A stretch of 64,000 nt of DNA, from contig CAMTMZ010000003.1 in the NCBI GenBank assembly GCA_947073765.1, positions 57,593-121,592 of the forward strand. Direction: 5' to 3'. This document shows, one piece after another, positions 32,898-43,450 of this stretch. The stretch comes from an uncultured Bacillota bacterium. GTDB taxonomy: Bacteria > Bacillota > Clostridia > Oscillospirales > Oscillospiraceae. Every line of letters begins with the position of its first letter. The stretch's first letter is position 1. A program made the position numbers and the translations under genes. Under the pieces are notes generated by a model. It did not search any database. It worked only from the letters and a program-made list of their open reading frames with translations, and was not told where the DNA came from.

Positions 32898-35342
32898 TCA
32901 CTTTCTGGTGGGTACGTGCCAGATATCTCGGGCATAGTCCTGAATGGAGCGGTCGGCGGCGAAGATGCCGGAGCGGGCGATGTTGATGAGGGACATCCGA
33001 TTCCAGCGGGAGCGGTCGGCGTAGGCCTCCAGGGTGCGGCGGTGGGCGTCGCAGTAGCTGGCAAAGTCGGCCAGCAGCATATACTCATCAGCCTGGCTGC
33101 CGCCGGCGCCAAAGAGCAGGCGGTTGGATAGGTCAGGATAGGAGACTTTGTCGCCAAAGCCAGCGCTGATCTGGTCAATGATCCGCTTTAAAGACTGGTC
33201 GTGGAGATAAATCTCATGGGGGCGGTAGCCTTCCCGTTTGCGCTGATTCACCTGGTCGGTAGTCAGGCCGAAGAGGAAGATATTTTCATCGCCCAGTTGC
33301 TGATGCATCTCTACATTGGCACCGTCCAGCGTACCGATGGTGAGGGCGCCGTTCATCATGAATTTCATGTTGCCGGTGCCGCTGGCCTCCTTGCCGGCGG
33401 TGGAGATCTGCTCGGAGATCTCGGAGGCGGGCATGAGTTTCTCGGCCAGAGAGACCCGGTAGTTCTCCAAAAAGACTACCTGGAGCCTGTTTTTACAGAC
33501 AGGGTCTCTGGCGATCTGGACGGCCAGAGAGTTGATGAGCTGGATGATCTGCTTGGCCACATGGTAGCCGGGGGCCGCCTTGGCCCCGAAGAGGTAGGTT
33601 TGAGGGGTGAAGTCCATGTTGGGATTGTCACGCAGCTGGTTGTACAGGTGGATGATATGCAGCACATTGAGCAGCTGCCGCTTGTACTCGTGGAGGCGCT
33701 TGACCTGAACATCGAAGATAGCGTCGGTATTGAGGATAACGCCTGATTCCCGTCCCACCCAGGCGGCAAAGCGGCGCTTATTCTCCTTTTTGATATCCTC
33801 CAGACGCTGGAGAACACCCTTGTCGTCGGCGAACTTTTCAAAGTTCCGCAGGGCCTCGGGGTGGAGCAGGTAGGCATCTCCGCCGGCGCAGTCGCGGATG
33901 AGGGCGTCCAGCTTGGGATTGATCTGGGACAGCCAGCGGCGGTGGTCGATGCCGTTGGTGACGTTTTTGAACTTGCCGGGCTGGGCCTGGTAGGCGTCCC
34001 GAAAGACGTCCCGCTTTAAAATCTCGGAGTGGAGAGCAGACACGCCGTTGATGGTCTGGCAGGCGCAGACGCACAGGTTGGCCATGCGCACCTCGCCCCC
34101 CCAGATGATGGCCATGTGGGCAATTTTACCGGTGTCGCCTCCGTAGCGCCGCTCCAGTTCCTGCTGGTATCGGTTGGAAATTTCCTTTAAAATCTGCCAG
34201 ATACGGGGGAGAAGAGTCTCGATGAGGGTCTGGGGCCAGCGCTCCAGAGCCTCAGCCAGGACGGTGTGATTGGTATAGCAGACGGCGTCGGTGACGATGT
34301 GCCAGGCCTCGTCCCAGCCGTAGCCCTCCTCATCAAGGAAGATGCGCATCAGCTCAGGGATGACTAGGGTGGGATGGGTGTCGTTGATCTGGATGACATG
34401 CTTGCGGGCGAAGTTGCGCAGAGTGCCATACTGGGCCTTATGCTGACGGACAATGGACTGGACCGTGGCGGAGACGAAGAAATACTGCTGCTTCAGGCGC
34501 AGGGACTTGCCCTCATAGTGGTTGTCGTCAGGGTAGAGGACCTTGGCGATGACCTCTGCCATGGCTTGCTGCTCCACCGCCTTCAGATATTCCCCCCGGG
34601 AGTAGAGGGACATGTCCACTGGCAGGGGGCTCTTGGCGTCCCAAAGGCGGAGGGTGTTGGTGTGGCGGGTCTGGTAGCCGGCGATCTCCATGTCCCGGGG
34701 GATGGCCAGAACAGCGGTGTAGCCGATGTGCTCAGGACGGTTTACGCCGTCCTCCCAGCGGTCTACAATCTGGCCGCCGAAGCGGACCTCCTGGGCCTCC
34801 TCCATCTTGGGGATGAGCCAGGCGTCGCCCAGCCCCAGCCAGTTATCGGCCAGCTCCTCCTGCTTGCCGTCAATGATCTTCTGCTTGAAAATACCCAGCT
34901 CATAGCAGATGGAGTAGCCAGTGGCGGGGATCTCCAGAGTGGTCATGGAGTCCAGGTAGCAGGCGGCCAGACGGCCCAGGCCGCCGTTGCCCAAGCCGGC
35001 GTCTGGCTCGGACTCAAAGAGATCGGAGGCGGAGAAGCCCATGTCCTCCAAAACATCTCTCAGGGTGTTCAGCACCCCCAGGTTGTAGGCGTTTTTTTCC
35101 AGAGAGCGGCCCATCAGAAATTCCAGGGACAGGTAGTGGACCTGACGCTGCTGCTGCTCCCAGACCCGGTTAATGGTATCCATGCGGCGGCGGGACATGA
35201 TATCCCGCAGGACCAGGGCACAGGCCTTGAACATGTGGTTGTTGCTGGCGGTCTCCACGGTGCAGCCGAAGTTGCGCTGGAGCTTGCCGGTAATCATTTC
35301 AGTAAGCTGATTTTTATTGTACTCAGGGGAATGGTTCGTCAT
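32898..35342 (-). CDS. glgP: Glycogen/starch/maltodextrin phosphorylase
   Basis: 814 residues, full length. HYLSLEFLMGRSL and DAGLGNGGLGRLAACYLDS lie in the N-terminal half. The PLP site EASGTGNMKFMMNGALTIGT has the Schiff-base Lys in NMKF, followed by LDGANVE. NDTHPTLVIPELMR is also present. It releases glucose-1-phosphate from glycogen. Last gene of the minus-strand glgB-C-D-A-P cluster. A hairpin between glgA and glgP may set separate expression levels for breakdown and synthesis. Confidence 0.97.
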   Translation of the reverse strand: MTNHSPEYNKNQLTEMITGKLQRNFGCTVETASNNHMFKACALVLRDIMSRRRMDTINRVWEQQQRQVHYLSLEFLMGRSLEKNAYNLGVLNTLRDVLEDMGFSASDLFESEPDAGLGNGGLGRLAACYLDSMTTLEIPATGYSICYELGIFKQKIIDGKQEELADNWLGLGDAWLIPKMEEAQEVRFGGQIVDRWEDGVNRPEHIGYTAVLAIPRDMEIAGYQTRHTNTLRLWDAKSPLPVDMSLYSRGEYLKAVEQQAMAEVIAKVLYPDDNHYEGKSLRLKQQYFFVSATVQSIVRQHKAQYGTLRNFARKHVIQINDTHPTLVIPELMRIFLDEEGYGWDEAWHIVTDAVCYTNHTVLAEALERWPQTLIETLLPRIWQILKEISNRYQQELERRYGGDTGKIAHMAIIWGGEVRMANLCVCACQTINGVSALHSEILKRDVFRDAYQAQPGKFKNVTNGIDHRRWLSQINPKLDALIRDCAGGDAYLLHPEALRNFEKFADDKGVLQRLEDIKKENKRRFAAWVGRESGVILNTDAIFDVQVKRLHEYKRQLLNVLHIIHLYNQLRDNPNMDFTPQTYLFGAKAAPGYHVAKQIIQLINSLAVQIARDPVCKNRLQVVFLENYRVSLAEKLMPASEISEQISTAGKEASGTGNMKFMMNGALTIGTLDGANVEMHQQLGDENIFLFGLTTDQVNQRKREGYRPHEIYLHDQSLKRIIDQISAGFGDKVSYPDLSNRLLFGAGGSQADEYMLLADFASYCDAHRRTLEAYADRSRWNRMSLINIARSGIFAADRSIQDYARDIWHVPTRK

Positions 35343-35482
35343 GAGCGATACCTCCTGTTTTAATTTGTCAAAGAGGGTTAAAACCTCTGCGATTATTGAT
35401 TTTAACAGATTTTTATGACAGCGTCAACAATTGGAGAGAGAGAAAAAGCCCGCTTTGGAAAAGTTTTCCTGAAAAGAACGGA

Positions 35483-35513
35483 AACGGCTCCGTCCGGAGG
35501 GGACGGAGCCGTT
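35483..35513 (-). terminator. Hairpin between glgA and glgP, possible attenuator
   Basis: A perfect 13-bp stem (35483-35495 with 35501-35513). On the minus strand it is followed by CCGTTTCCGTTC, not a clean U run. It could end or stabilise the upstream transcript. Confidence 0.5.
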
Positions 35514-35527
35514 GAAACACAGGAGAA

Positions 35528-36964
35528 TCAGCCCAGAATACGGTTGTAGATGTCCAGGTACTGCTGGGCGGAATTTTTCCAAGAGAAGTCGGCGGACATG
35601 CCCTCTTTCTGAAGGCCGCGCCAGGCTTTTTTGTCGTTGTGGTACAGATCCACCGCCTCCCGGAGGACCCATACCATGTCGCCGGCGCTGATGTTGGAGA
35701 AGGTAAAGCCCCGTCCGGTGCCCTCGTACTTGTTGTAGGGGGTGACGCTGTCTCGCAGGCCGCCGGTTTCCCGCACGACAGGGATGGTGCCAAAGCGCAT
35801 GGCGATCATTTGGCTCAGGCCGCAGGGCTCAGATACAGAGGGCATGAGGAACAGGTCAGCCCCGGCGTAGATCATGTTGGACAGGGGGGCGGAGTAGGTG
35901 AGCTGGGCGGAGAAGCGGCCGGGGTACTGGTTCTGGGCGTGGCGGAAAGCCTCTTCATACTGCCAGTCGCCAGTGCCCAGAACCACCATCTGCACGTTCA
36001 TGTCCATAATGTTGTGGAGGGCATCGGTGACCAGGGAGAAGCCCTTATGACCCACCAGGCGGGAGACGCAGGCGATGAGAGGGATATCAGGGTTGTCCTG
36101 GAGGCCGACGGCCTGCTGGAGTGCTGCTTTGCAGGCGGCCTTGCCCTTCAGGAGAGTCTTCTGGGTGTAGTTGGCGGCAAGGCCGGGCATGGAAGCGGGG
36201 TCGTAGAGGGTGGTGTCGATGCCGTTGAGGATGCCCTCCAGCTTACCGCTCTGCTGGTTGATCACCCCGTCCAGCCCATGGGCGTAGAAGGGAGTGCGCA
36301 GCTCCTGGGCATAGGTGGGAGAGACAGTGGTGACAAAGTTGGAGGCCATGATTGCCCCCTTCATCAAATTTACGTCCCGGTGGTAGGCCAGCATCCCCTC
36401 GTTAAAATAGCTGCGGTCCAGGCCAATGACATCCTGGAGGACCTGGTCGCCGTAGCGACCCTGATACTCGATGTTGTGGATGGTGAACACCGTACGGGCT
36501 CCAGCCAGCTCGGGGACGCGGTATTTCTCCTCCAGCAAGTAGACGGGAACCAGAGCGGTCTGCCAGTCGTTGCAGTGGATGACGTCAGGGGACCAGCCCA
36601 ACTGGCCGGGGGTTTCCACCACGGCCCGGGAGAAATAGGCATAGCGCTCGCAGTCGTCAAAGTGGCCGTAGAGCTGCCAGCGCTTGAAGTAATATTCGTT
36701 GTCAACAAACCAGAAAGTGACACCCTGATATTCCGCCTCGAAGACGCCGCAGTACACCTGCCGCCAGGCCAGGGTGACGTTGAAGTATTTCAGGAAGGTC
36801 ATTTTGGAGCGCCAGTCCTCGCTGATTCCCTCATACAGGGGGAGGATCACCTTGACCTCGTGGCCCTCGGCCGCCAGGGCCTGGGGCAGGGAGCCGGCGA
36901 CGTCGGCCAGCCCGCCGGTTTTGATGAAGGGGGCGGCCTCAGAGGTGGCGAAAAGAATTTTCAT
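35528..36964 (-). CDS. glgA: Glycogen synthase (ADP-glucose dependent)
   Basis: 478 residues of the GT5 family. The N-terminal ADP-glucose motif AAPFIKTGGLADVAGSLP contains the KTGGL signature. HCNDWQTALVPVYL, VFTIHNIEYQGRY and the C-terminal LMPSVSEPCGLSQMIAMRFG and ETGGLRDSV are typical. It extends alpha-1,4 chains. It lies 76 bases after glgD in the same direction. Confidence 0.96.
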   Translation of the reverse strand: MKILFATSEAAPFIKTGGLADVAGSLPQALAAEGHEVKVILPLYEGISEDWRSKMTFLKYFNVTLAWRQVYCGVFEAEYQGVTFWFVDNEYYFKRWQLYGHFDDCERYAYFSRAVVETPGQLGWSPDVIHCNDWQTALVPVYLLEEKYRVPELAGARTVFTIHNIEYQGRYGDQVLQDVIGLDRSYFNEGMLAYHRDVNLMKGAIMASNFVTTVSPTYAQELRTPFYAHGLDGVINQQSGKLEGILNGIDTTLYDPASMPGLAANYTQKTLLKGKAACKAALQQAVGLQDNPDIPLIACVSRLVGHKGFSLVTDALHNIMDMNVQMVVLGTGDWQYEEAFRHAQNQYPGRFSAQLTYSAPLSNMIYAGADLFLMPSVSEPCGLSQMIAMRFGTIPVVRETGGLRDSVTPYNKYEGTGRGFTFSNISAGDMVWVLREAVDLYHNDKKAWRGLQKEGMSADFSWKNSAQQYLDIYNRILG

Positions 36965-37039
36965 AATTAGTCCTCTCTTCCTATTTGGGATTTTGTTACA
37001 GACGCCCTCCCTTTACGAGGAGGGCGCCTGTGAACCAGA

Positions 37040-38155
37040 TCAGACGACAGAGCCCTTGGCGATGGCCAGGGGATAGGTTGCGTGGCCCATAAGCATGCGG
37101 CTCTCATTTACGGTTACGTCCTTGTCGGCGATTACATAGGACAAAGAGGCACCGGCCTTGACCACCGTGCCCTGCATGAGCACACTGTTGGACACCTTGG
37201 CGCCCTTTTCCACCACAACGCCGCGGAAGAGGATGGAGTTTTCCACCTCGCCTTCCACCTGGCAGCCGTCGGCTACCAGGGAACAGGAGGACCGGGACTC
37301 GGGCCCATAGTAGGTGGAGGGGTTGGACTGATCCTTGGTGCGGATGGGGCGGGCGGGGTTGAACAAATCGGCCCGGACCGCCGGGTCCAGCAGCTCCTTG
37401 GAGCGCTGGAAGTAGTCGCCCACCGACTGGAAGCGGCCCGCGTAGCCCTTATGGATGTAGGGCATCATTTTTAGGGATTTCATACGGGGCTGAAGTACAC
37501 CGCGGCTGAAGTTGCTCACATCGTGAGCGGAGCAGTAGTTTACCATGTCCATCAGCAGGCGCTTGGAGAGAATATAGACCTCCAAAGACTCCAGTGCCTT
37601 ATCCACAGAGGTGGGGTGGACGGACAGGTCGGTAATACGGCCCTCCTCACTGACCTCCACATACTCGGAGAACTGAGGGGCCCCCTTCAGGGTGGGGGTG
37701 CAGACGATGGTGATATCAGCCCCGGAGTTCCGGTGCTGTTCAAAGACTTCGTTGACAGGCAGGTTGATGGCCATGTCGCCCCAGGCCAGCAGGACGTAGT
37801 CCTGACGGATGTCCTCCAGGTAATCGTAGACGCCGGCCAGGGCCTCCATGCTGCCACGGTATTCGCCCTGACCCAGCTCGGTATAGCTGAAGGGGGGCAG
37901 GATGCGCAGGCCGCCGTGCTTGCGGCTCAGATCCCAGTCCTTGCCGGAGCCCAGATGATCCAGCAGGGACTGGTAGCTCTGGTGGACCACCACGCCTACA
38001 TCGGTCATGCCGGCGTTGACGCAGTTGGAGAGCATAAAGTCGATGAGGCGGTACCGGCCGCCAAAGGGCAGGGAGCAGGTGTTGCGCGGGCGGGTCAGCT
38101 CGCCCAGATTGGCGTCGGAACGGTATGCGAACAGAATTCCGTGGATATCATTCAT
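37040..38155 (-). CDS. glgD: Glucose-1-phosphate adenylyltransferase, GlgD subunit
   Basis: 371 residues, nucleotidyltransferase plus left-handed beta-helix fold. The N-terminal segment [20 protein letters not shown] replaces the canonical Gly-rich nucleotide-binding loop of GlgC. This is the hallmark of the Firmicute GlgD regulatory subunit that pairs with catalytic Glg[21 protein letters not shown] is conserved. Its ATG overlaps the glgC stop by four bases, which fits 1:1 assembly. Confidence 0.94.
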   Translation of the reverse strand: MNDIHGILFAYRSDANLGELTRPRNTCSLPFGGRYRLIDFMLSNCVNAGMTDVGVVVHQSYQSLLDHLGSGKDWDLSRKHGGLRILPPFSYTELGQGEYRGSMEALAGVYDYLEDIRQDYVLLAWGDMAINLPVNEVFEQHRNSGADITIVCTPTLKGAPQFSEYVEVSEEGRITDLSVHPTSVDKALESLEVYILSKRLLMDMVNYCSAHDVSNFSRGVLQPRMKSLKMMPYIHKGYAGRFQSVGDYFQRSKELLDPAVRADLFNPARPIRTKDQSNPSTYYGPESRSSCSLVADGCQVEGEVENSILFRGVVVEKGAKVSNSVLMQGTVVKAGASLSYVIADKDVTVNESRMLMGHATYPLAIAKGSVV

Positions 38156-39363
38156 ACCTGCTCACCTCCTTTCACATCTTCGCGGATCATGGCCTTTGGC
38201 GGGACGGACGCCTTCTCGCCAACGGTGACTCCGCTGGCCACCACGGCGATACCCCAGTTTTCGCCGCCGTCGGGGGCGGAGCCCACACAGGCTCCGGCTT
38301 CAATGGTGGCGTTTTCAGCCACAATGGAGTAGTAGATTTTGGCTCCCTCCTTCACGGTGGCCCCGGGCATGAGGATGGAATACTGAATGTCGGCGCCTTT
38401 TTCCACAGTGACGGAGTTGAAGAGCACGGAATTCGCTACGCTGCCGTCCACCTGGCTGCCGCCGGTGACCATAGAGTGGGAGATGACGGCGTCCGGGCCG
38501 GTGACGTGGGGGGGCTTGATGGGGGTGCGGGCGTAAATAGGCCAGCTGTCGTCATACATATCCAGACCGCTGCTGCTGCCGGCCAGAAGGTCCATGTTGG
38601 CGTCCCACAGCGAGTCGATGGTGCCTACGTCCTTCCAGTATCCGGCAAAGCGGTAGGCCATCAGCTTTTCTCCGGCGCCCAGCATATTGGGGATGATGTT
38701 TTTGCCAAAGTCGTTGGAGGAATTGGGATTGGACTCATCGTCGATGAGGTACTTACGCAGCTTGGACCAGGTGAACACATAGATACCCATAGAGGCCAGA
38801 TTGCTCTTGGGCTGGGGGGGCTTCTCCTCAAATTCATAGACCTTGTCGTCTGACTCCACGTTCAGGATACCGAAACGGGTGGCCTCCTCCATGGTGACCT
38901 CCAGAACGGAGATGGTGCAGGCAGCCCCCGCCTTCTTGTGGAAGGAGACCATCTCAGAATAGTCCATCTTATAGATGTGGTCGCCAGACAGCACCACTAC
39001 GTACTCCGGGTCGTACAGGTCTAAAAAACCGATGTTCTGGTAAATGGCGTTGGCTGTGCCTTTGTACCAGGTGCCCTGCTCCCCCTCCCGCTGATAGGGG
39101 GGAAGGATATGAACGCCGCCGTCAGACCGGTCCAGGTCCCAGGGCTGGCCGTTGCCCAGGTAGCTGTTCAGCTCCAGGGGGCGGTATTGGGTGAGAACGC
39201 CCACTGTATCGATGCCGGAGTTGACACAGTTGGACAGGGGAAAATCGATGATGCGGTACTTTCCGCCAAAGGGGACGGCGGGCTTTGCCACGTTGCTGGT
39301 CAGGGCATAAAGACGGCTGCCCTGGCCGCCGGCCAGCAGCATGGCGACAACTTCTTTCTTCAT
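38152..39363 (-). CDS. glgC: Glucose-1-phosphate adenylyltransferase, catalytic GlgC
   Basis: 403 residues. It has the nucleotide-binding [36 protein letters not shown], the glucose-1-phosphate region [18 protein letters not shown] and a C-terminal hexapeptide-repeat beta-helix. It makes ADP-glucose from ATP and glucose-1-phosphate, the committed step of glycogen synthesis. The ATG at 39363 is chosen over an in-frame GTG three codons upstream because the AGAGGTG ribosome site overlaps that GTG. Confidence 0.95.
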   Translation of the reverse strand: MKKEVVAMLLAGGQGSRLYALTSNVAKPAVPFGGKYRIIDFPLSNCVNSGIDTVGVLTQYRPLELNSYLGNGQPWDLDRSDGGVHILPPYQREGEQGTWYKGTANAIYQNIGFLDLYDPEYVVVLSGDHIYKMDYSEMVSFHKKAGAACTISVLEVTMEEATRFGILNVESDDKVYEFEEKPPQPKSNLASMGIYVFTWSKLRKYLIDDESNPNSSNDFGKNIIPNMLGAGEKLMAYRFAGYWKDVGTIDSLWDANMDLLAGSSSGLDMYDDSWPIYARTPIKPPHVTGPDAVISHSMVTGGSQVDGSVANSVLFNSVTVEKGADIQYSILMPGATVKEGAKIYYSIVAENATIEAGACVGSAPDGGENWGIAVVASGVTVGEKASVPPKAMIREDVKGGEQV

Positions 39364-39436
39364 GTTGTTCACCTCTTACTTTTTGGTTGCGATGGAATCT
39401 ATAAGGATCGGGGCCAAAGGGCCTCGAGTGTGCCTG

Positions 39437-41542
39437 TTATTGCTCCGCTTTTTTGGGGCTGGCCGCTTTTTTTGGCTTATCCGGGGTGGAAGCCCTGCCG
39501 GTTTTGGTTTTAGAAGCGGTCTTTCCGGCGGATGTCTTTTCTGACTTGGCCGTCTTTTTGGCGGCGGGCTTCTTTTCTGCCTTGCCGCTCTCTCCTGCCT
39601 TTTCCCCCTTGGGCTTGCGGACAGGGTTCTTGCGCACACAGCGGTAAACCACCGTGGACATGGGGGGCAGGTCTACAGTGAAGGACTGCTGCTGGTCGTG
39701 GCAGGGGATCTTCTCCGTCTTGATGGGGGCCTTGTCGCCCAGGCCCTGGCCGCCGTAGGCCGCGTCGTCGGTGTTGAGCGCCACCGCCCAGGAGCCGGCA
39801 AAGGGGGCTCCCACCCGGTAGCCGTCCCGGTGAGTGGGGGAGAAATTGCACACCACAATGAGGGGGGTGCCATTCCGGTCCCAGCGAAGGAAAGCCACGG
39901 TATTGGCAGTGTTGTCATCAGCGCACAGCCACTGGAAGCCCTGCCAGGAGTCGTCCTGGTCCCACAGGGGGGCGTTCTCCAGATAGAAAGCGTTCATGGA
40001 CTTGAAGAAGTCCTGGGTCTGGCGATGGGGGGCATATTGCAACAGATGCCAGTCCAGAGAGTACTCATAGTGCCACTCATTCCACTGGCCCAGTTCCGCA
40101 CCCATGAAGGTGAGCTTCTTGCCCGGATGGGTCATCATATAGGCGTAAAAGGCCCGCACGCCGGCAAACTTCTGGGGGTTATCGCCGGGCATCTTGCCAA
40201 AGAAGGAGCCCTTCATGTGGACGACCTCATCATGGGACAGGGGGAGGATATAATTTTCCGAGAAGGCGTACATCAGCGAGAAGGTAATATCCCGGTGGTT
40301 AAACTGGCGGAAGTAGGGGTCCAGCTTGATATAGTGGCAGACGTCGTTCATCCATCCCATGTTCCATTTGAAGTTGAACCCAAGGCCGCCATCGTCCACC
40401 GGCTTGGTCACCTTGGGCCAGGCGGTGGACTCCTCGGCCACCATCAGTACGTCAGGGTGGGCGGCGAAGACGGCAGTGTTCAGGTCCTGGAAGAACTTGA
40501 TGGCCTCCAGGTTCTCATGTCCGCCGTTCACGTTGGGCAGCCACTCCCCCGCCTTGCGGTTGTAGTCCAGGTAGAGCATGGAGGACACCGCATCTACCCG
40601 CAGGCCGTCCATGTGGTACTCCTCCAGCCAGAACATGGCTGAGGAGAACAAGAAGGAGCGTACTTCGGGCCGGCCGAAGTCAAATACGTCGGTGCCCCAC
40701 TCCTTATGCTCTCCCTTTCGGGGGTCGGCGTACTCGTAGGTGGGGGTGCCGTCGAAGTTATACAGGCCAAAAGCATCCCGGGGGAAGTGGGCGGGAACCC
40801 AGTCCATAATAACCCCCACGCCGGCCTGGTGGAGCTGGTCGATGAGGTATTTCAGGTCATCCGGGGTGCCAAAGCGGCTGGTGGCGGCGAAGTAGCCGGT
40901 GCACTGGTAGCCCCATGAGGCGTCCAAGGGGTGCTCAGTGACGGGGAGCAGCTCCACATGGGTGAAGCCCATCTCCTTTACATAGGGGACCAGATAGGAG
41001 GTAATGTCCCGGTAGCTGAGAAATTCCCCCTCGCCAGTGCGCCGCCAGGAGCCCAGATGGCACTCGTAGATATTCATGGGCCGGCGGTAGGGGGGAGTTT
41101 TGGAACGGAAGGCGAGCCAGTCCCGATCGCCCCACTGGTAGCCGGTATCCAGATCATAGAGCTTGCTGGATACGTCGGGACGAGTGGCGGCATGGAAGCC
41201 GTAGGGATCGGCCTTGCCCACAAAGCCGCTGCCGTCCGCCTTATGTATGGCGTACTGGTAAGCGTCGTAGCGATTGAGGCCAGGGACAAAGGCCTCCCAG
41301 ATGCCCCCCTCTACCCTGGCCATAGGGGTGGCCTCCAGGTCCCAGTTGTTGAAATCCCCGATGACGGTGATCTTGGGAGCGTTGGGAGCCCAGACCCGGA
41401 AAAGATAGCCCTCAGCGCCGTTTTCGTCCTTGGCGGGATGGGCGCCGAAGCACTTCCAGGCGTGGGTGGAGTGGCCCTCGGTAAAGGCTTCAAGTTCTAA
41501 AAAAAGGTCGTTAGGAGTAAGTTTTTCCTGATATTTAGACAT
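39437..41542 (-). CDS. glgB: 1,4-alpha-glucan branching enzyme with a Lys/Ala-rich C-terminal tail
   Basis: 701 residues. The N-terminal CBM48 (FRVWAPNAPKITVIGDFNNW) is followed by a GH13 barrel: VELLPVTEHPLDASWGYQ, catalytic Asp in GLRVDAVSSMLYLDY, catalytic Glu in MVAEESTAWP, and LPLSHDEVVHMKGS. A C-terminal beta domain ends near residue 638. After it comes an unusual tail of about 60 residues dominated by Lys, Ala, Ser, Thr and Pro (KPAAKKTAKSEKTSAGKTAS), like histone H1 tails. The tail could bind nucleic acid, membranes or partner enzymes; its role is unknown. First gene of the glycogen operon. Confidence 0.95.
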   Translation of the reverse strand: MSKYQEKLTPNDLFLELEAFTEGHSTHAWKCFGAHPAKDENGAEGYLFRVWAPNAPKITVIGDFNNWDLEATPMARVEGGIWEAFVPGLNRYDAYQYAIHKADGSGFVGKADPYGFHAATRPDVSSKLYDLDTGYQWGDRDWLAFRSKTPPYRRPMNIYECHLGSWRRTGEGEFLSYRDITSYLVPYVKEMGFTHVELLPVTEHPLDASWGYQCTGYFAATSRFGTPDDLKYLIDQLHQAGVGVIMDWVPAHFPRDAFGLYNFDGTPTYEYADPRKGEHKEWGTDVFDFGRPEVRSFLFSSAMFWLEEYHMDGLRVDAVSSMLYLDYNRKAGEWLPNVNGGHENLEAIKFFQDLNTAVFAAHPDVLMVAEESTAWPKVTKPVDDGGLGFNFKWNMGWMNDVCHYIKLDPYFRQFNHRDITFSLMYAFSENYILPLSHDEVVHMKGSFFGKMPGDNPQKFAGVRAFYAYMMTHPGKKLTFMGAELGQWNEWHYEYSLDWHLLQYAPHRQTQDFFKSMNAFYLENAPLWDQDDSWQGFQWLCADDNTANTVAFLRWDRNGTPLIVVCNFSPTHRDGYRVGAPFAGSWAVALNTDDAAYGGQGLGDKAPIKTEKIPCHDQQQSFTVDLPPMSTVVYRCVRKNPVRKPKGEKAGESGKAEKKPAAKKTAKSEKTSAGKTASKTKTGRASTPDKPKKAASPKKAEQ

Positions 41543-41762
41543 ATTTATCACCTCGTGGAGTCTTTTGCAGAAGTTTTGTCGGCTAAAACCAACAAGCTAT
41601 GTTTGCTGTGCGCTGGTATATTTATAAAAATTATACAACAAGCGGAGGGGGCAGTCAAGTAAAATAGTGGAAAACCGGAGGGAAAATTGAAAAGCGGCGC
41701 TTAGAGCGGCAAGGGGCGGAGGCCCCCCGCAGGGAGAGCCTCCGAAAGAAAGGGATAGTTCC

Positions 41763-42911
41763 CTACCCCGCCATCAGCAGTTTGGAGAGCATTCGGGTAA
41801 AAATGCCGGGGATAGACAGACGCTCCACCTGCTGGGAGGAGAGAATGGGAATGGTATCCCGCAGCTCATCTCCGACAAAGACCTCCAGCTGGCCCAGGAT
41901 CTGGCCCTGCTCCACTGGAGCCTCCACATTTTCCGCCAGGGAGAGGCGGGTGGTTACCTGGTTTTCCTCCCCCTTCCGGACCAAAAGGCGGCATTCCCGC
42001 TCCGGCCGGGGCTGAACCTGGGCCGATGTGCCCAGGAGCACGTCCACTGGCGCCAGAGGGGTGTCCGGATAGACGGGGACCAGGCTATAGTTGGCGAAGC
42101 CGTAGTCCAGCAGAGCTCTGGCATCTTCAAAGCGCTGATTTGAGGTGGGGGACTTCATGACCACGGAGATCAGCTCCATGCCGTCCCGCTCGGCGGTGGC
42201 TGACATGCAGTACATGGCAGAGCTGGTAAAGCCCGTTTTCAGGCCGGTGGCCCCCTGATAGAATCGTACTAGACGGTTGGTGTTGGTCAGGCCAAATTCC
42301 CCATTGCGGATGGAGTCCATCCAGATGGTGGTGTAATCCCGAATGGAGGGGTGGTTGAGAATCAGCTCCCGGGACATGAGGGCGATGTCGTGGGCGGAGG
42401 TGACGTGGCCCTGGGCGGGCAGGCCGGTACAGTTTAAAAAGGTGGTGTCCGCCATGCCCAGCTCCTGGGCCCGCTGGTTCATTCGGGCGACAAAGGCGCC
42501 CTCGCTGCCCGCCACATGCTCAGCCAGAGCTGCGGCGCAGTCGTTACCTGACACCACTGTGACACACTTGATCATCTCTGAGACGGGCATCTGCTCCCCC
42601 TCCTCCAGGTAGACCTGGGAGCCGCCCATGCCGGCGGCATAGGCGGAGACGGTGACCAGATCATCCATGGACAGCTGGCCTGCGTCCACCGCCTCCATCA
42701 CCAGCAGCAGGGTCATAATTTTAGTGACGCTGGCAGGCTCCAGCTTCTCATGGGCATTTTCCTCCAGAAGGAAGGTGCCCGTCTCTTTTTCCATCAGCAC
42801 GCAGGAGGCGCAGGACAGATTCAGACCGCTGTCAGCCGCCGCGGCCCCGGCCGCGGGCAGGGCGGAGGCGAGAATAAAGGCGGACAGTAAAAGTGATACG
42901 GTTTTTTTCAT
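41763..42911 (-). CDS. D-alanyl-D-alanine carboxypeptidase (DacF type)
   Basis: 382 residues. The signal peptide (KKTVSLLLSAFILASALPAAGAAAA) written in part as LLLSAFILASALPAAG precedes the penicillin-binding domain: SVTKI (SxxK) near residue 63, SGNDC (SxN) near 122 and LKTGF (KTG) near 225. A C-terminal PBP5-associated beta domain follows, with a terminal amphipathic helix (GIFTRMLSKLLMAG) for membrane attachment. It trims the pentapeptide of peptidoglycan and may act in sporulation. The ATG at 42911 follows AGGAGGAATCC. Divergent from the phage-like cluster. Confidence 0.92.
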   Translation of the reverse strand: MKKTVSLLLSAFILASALPAAGAAAADSGLNLSCASCVLMEKETGTFLLEENAHEKLEPASVTKIMTLLLVMEAVDAGQLSMDDLVTVSAYAAGMGGSQVYLEEGEQMPVSEMIKCVTVVSGNDCAAALAEHVAGSEGAFVARMNQRAQELGMADTTFLNCTGLPAQGHVTSAHDIALMSRELILNHPSIRDYTTIWMDSIRNGEFGLTNTNRLVRFYQGATGLKTGFTSSAMYCMSATAERDGMELISVVMKSPTSNQRFEDARALLDYGFANYSLVPVYPDTPLAPVDVLLGTSAQVQPRPERECRLLVRKGEENQVTTRLSLAENVEAPVEQGQILGQLEVFVGDELRDTIPILSSQQVERLSIPGIFTRMLSKLLMAG

Positions 42912-43149
42912 AAAGGATTCCTCCTGATCCATGAATTTGCGGGTATGGTCAGGATGTGGAGGAGAGGTTTTTTCTATGCGCCGGGCCTGTCCGGTAAATT
43001 TTTCAAATGGATCGGGAGACGTTGTCCACCAGTCTAACCCAGCACTTTCGAAAAAAAAGACGAAAGCTGAAGCTGAAAAATTTTTTCTTGGATGCATGAA
43101 AACGTACAACTTTTGCCCCTGAATCACCATGGGTGTAAGGAGGGATGAG

Positions 43150-43449
43150 GTGTCAAGAGCAAAAAAACCGCCGGATCGGAAGCAGATCGTGACCAGGATG
43201 TGGAGCCTGGCCAACGCCGAGACGGGAGACGCCGTGAAGCTGGCCTGCTTTCCAGTGGAAGAGCTGTGTGGAGCCAAGGGGCTTGACCTGGACGCGCTCA
43301 CTGAGTTCAAGCGGGGGAGCAACGGCGTGGTAGAGCTGAAATTTGTGGACCGGGGGCGGCTGCTGGAGCGGCTGCTGGACGTGGTGGACCACAGCGGCGA
43401 GGAACAGGTGGAGCGCTTCCTTCAGGCGATGGAGGGACAGGGGGGATAG
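43150..43449 (+). CDS. Terminase small subunit-like protein (PBSX XtmA-like position)
   Basis: 99 residues. KRGSNGVVELKFVDRGRLLE and VDHSGEEQVERFLQAME recall the C-terminal part of small terminase subunits in clostridial prophages, where KxxxGxxEIKFxDR is common. The N-terminal DNA-binding HTH of full-length XtmA is reduced or absent at this length. It would recognise DNA for packaging. The GTG at 43150 is chosen because AGGAGG lies seven bases before it. It is the first gene of an 18-gene head-tail cluster and precedes the large terminase by one base. Confidence 0.65.
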   Translation: MSRAKKPPDRKQIVTRMWSLANAETGDAVKLACFPVEELCGAKGLDLDALTEFKRGSNGVVELKFVDRGRLLERLLDVVDHSGEEQVERFLQAMEGQGG

Positions 43450-43450
43450 T

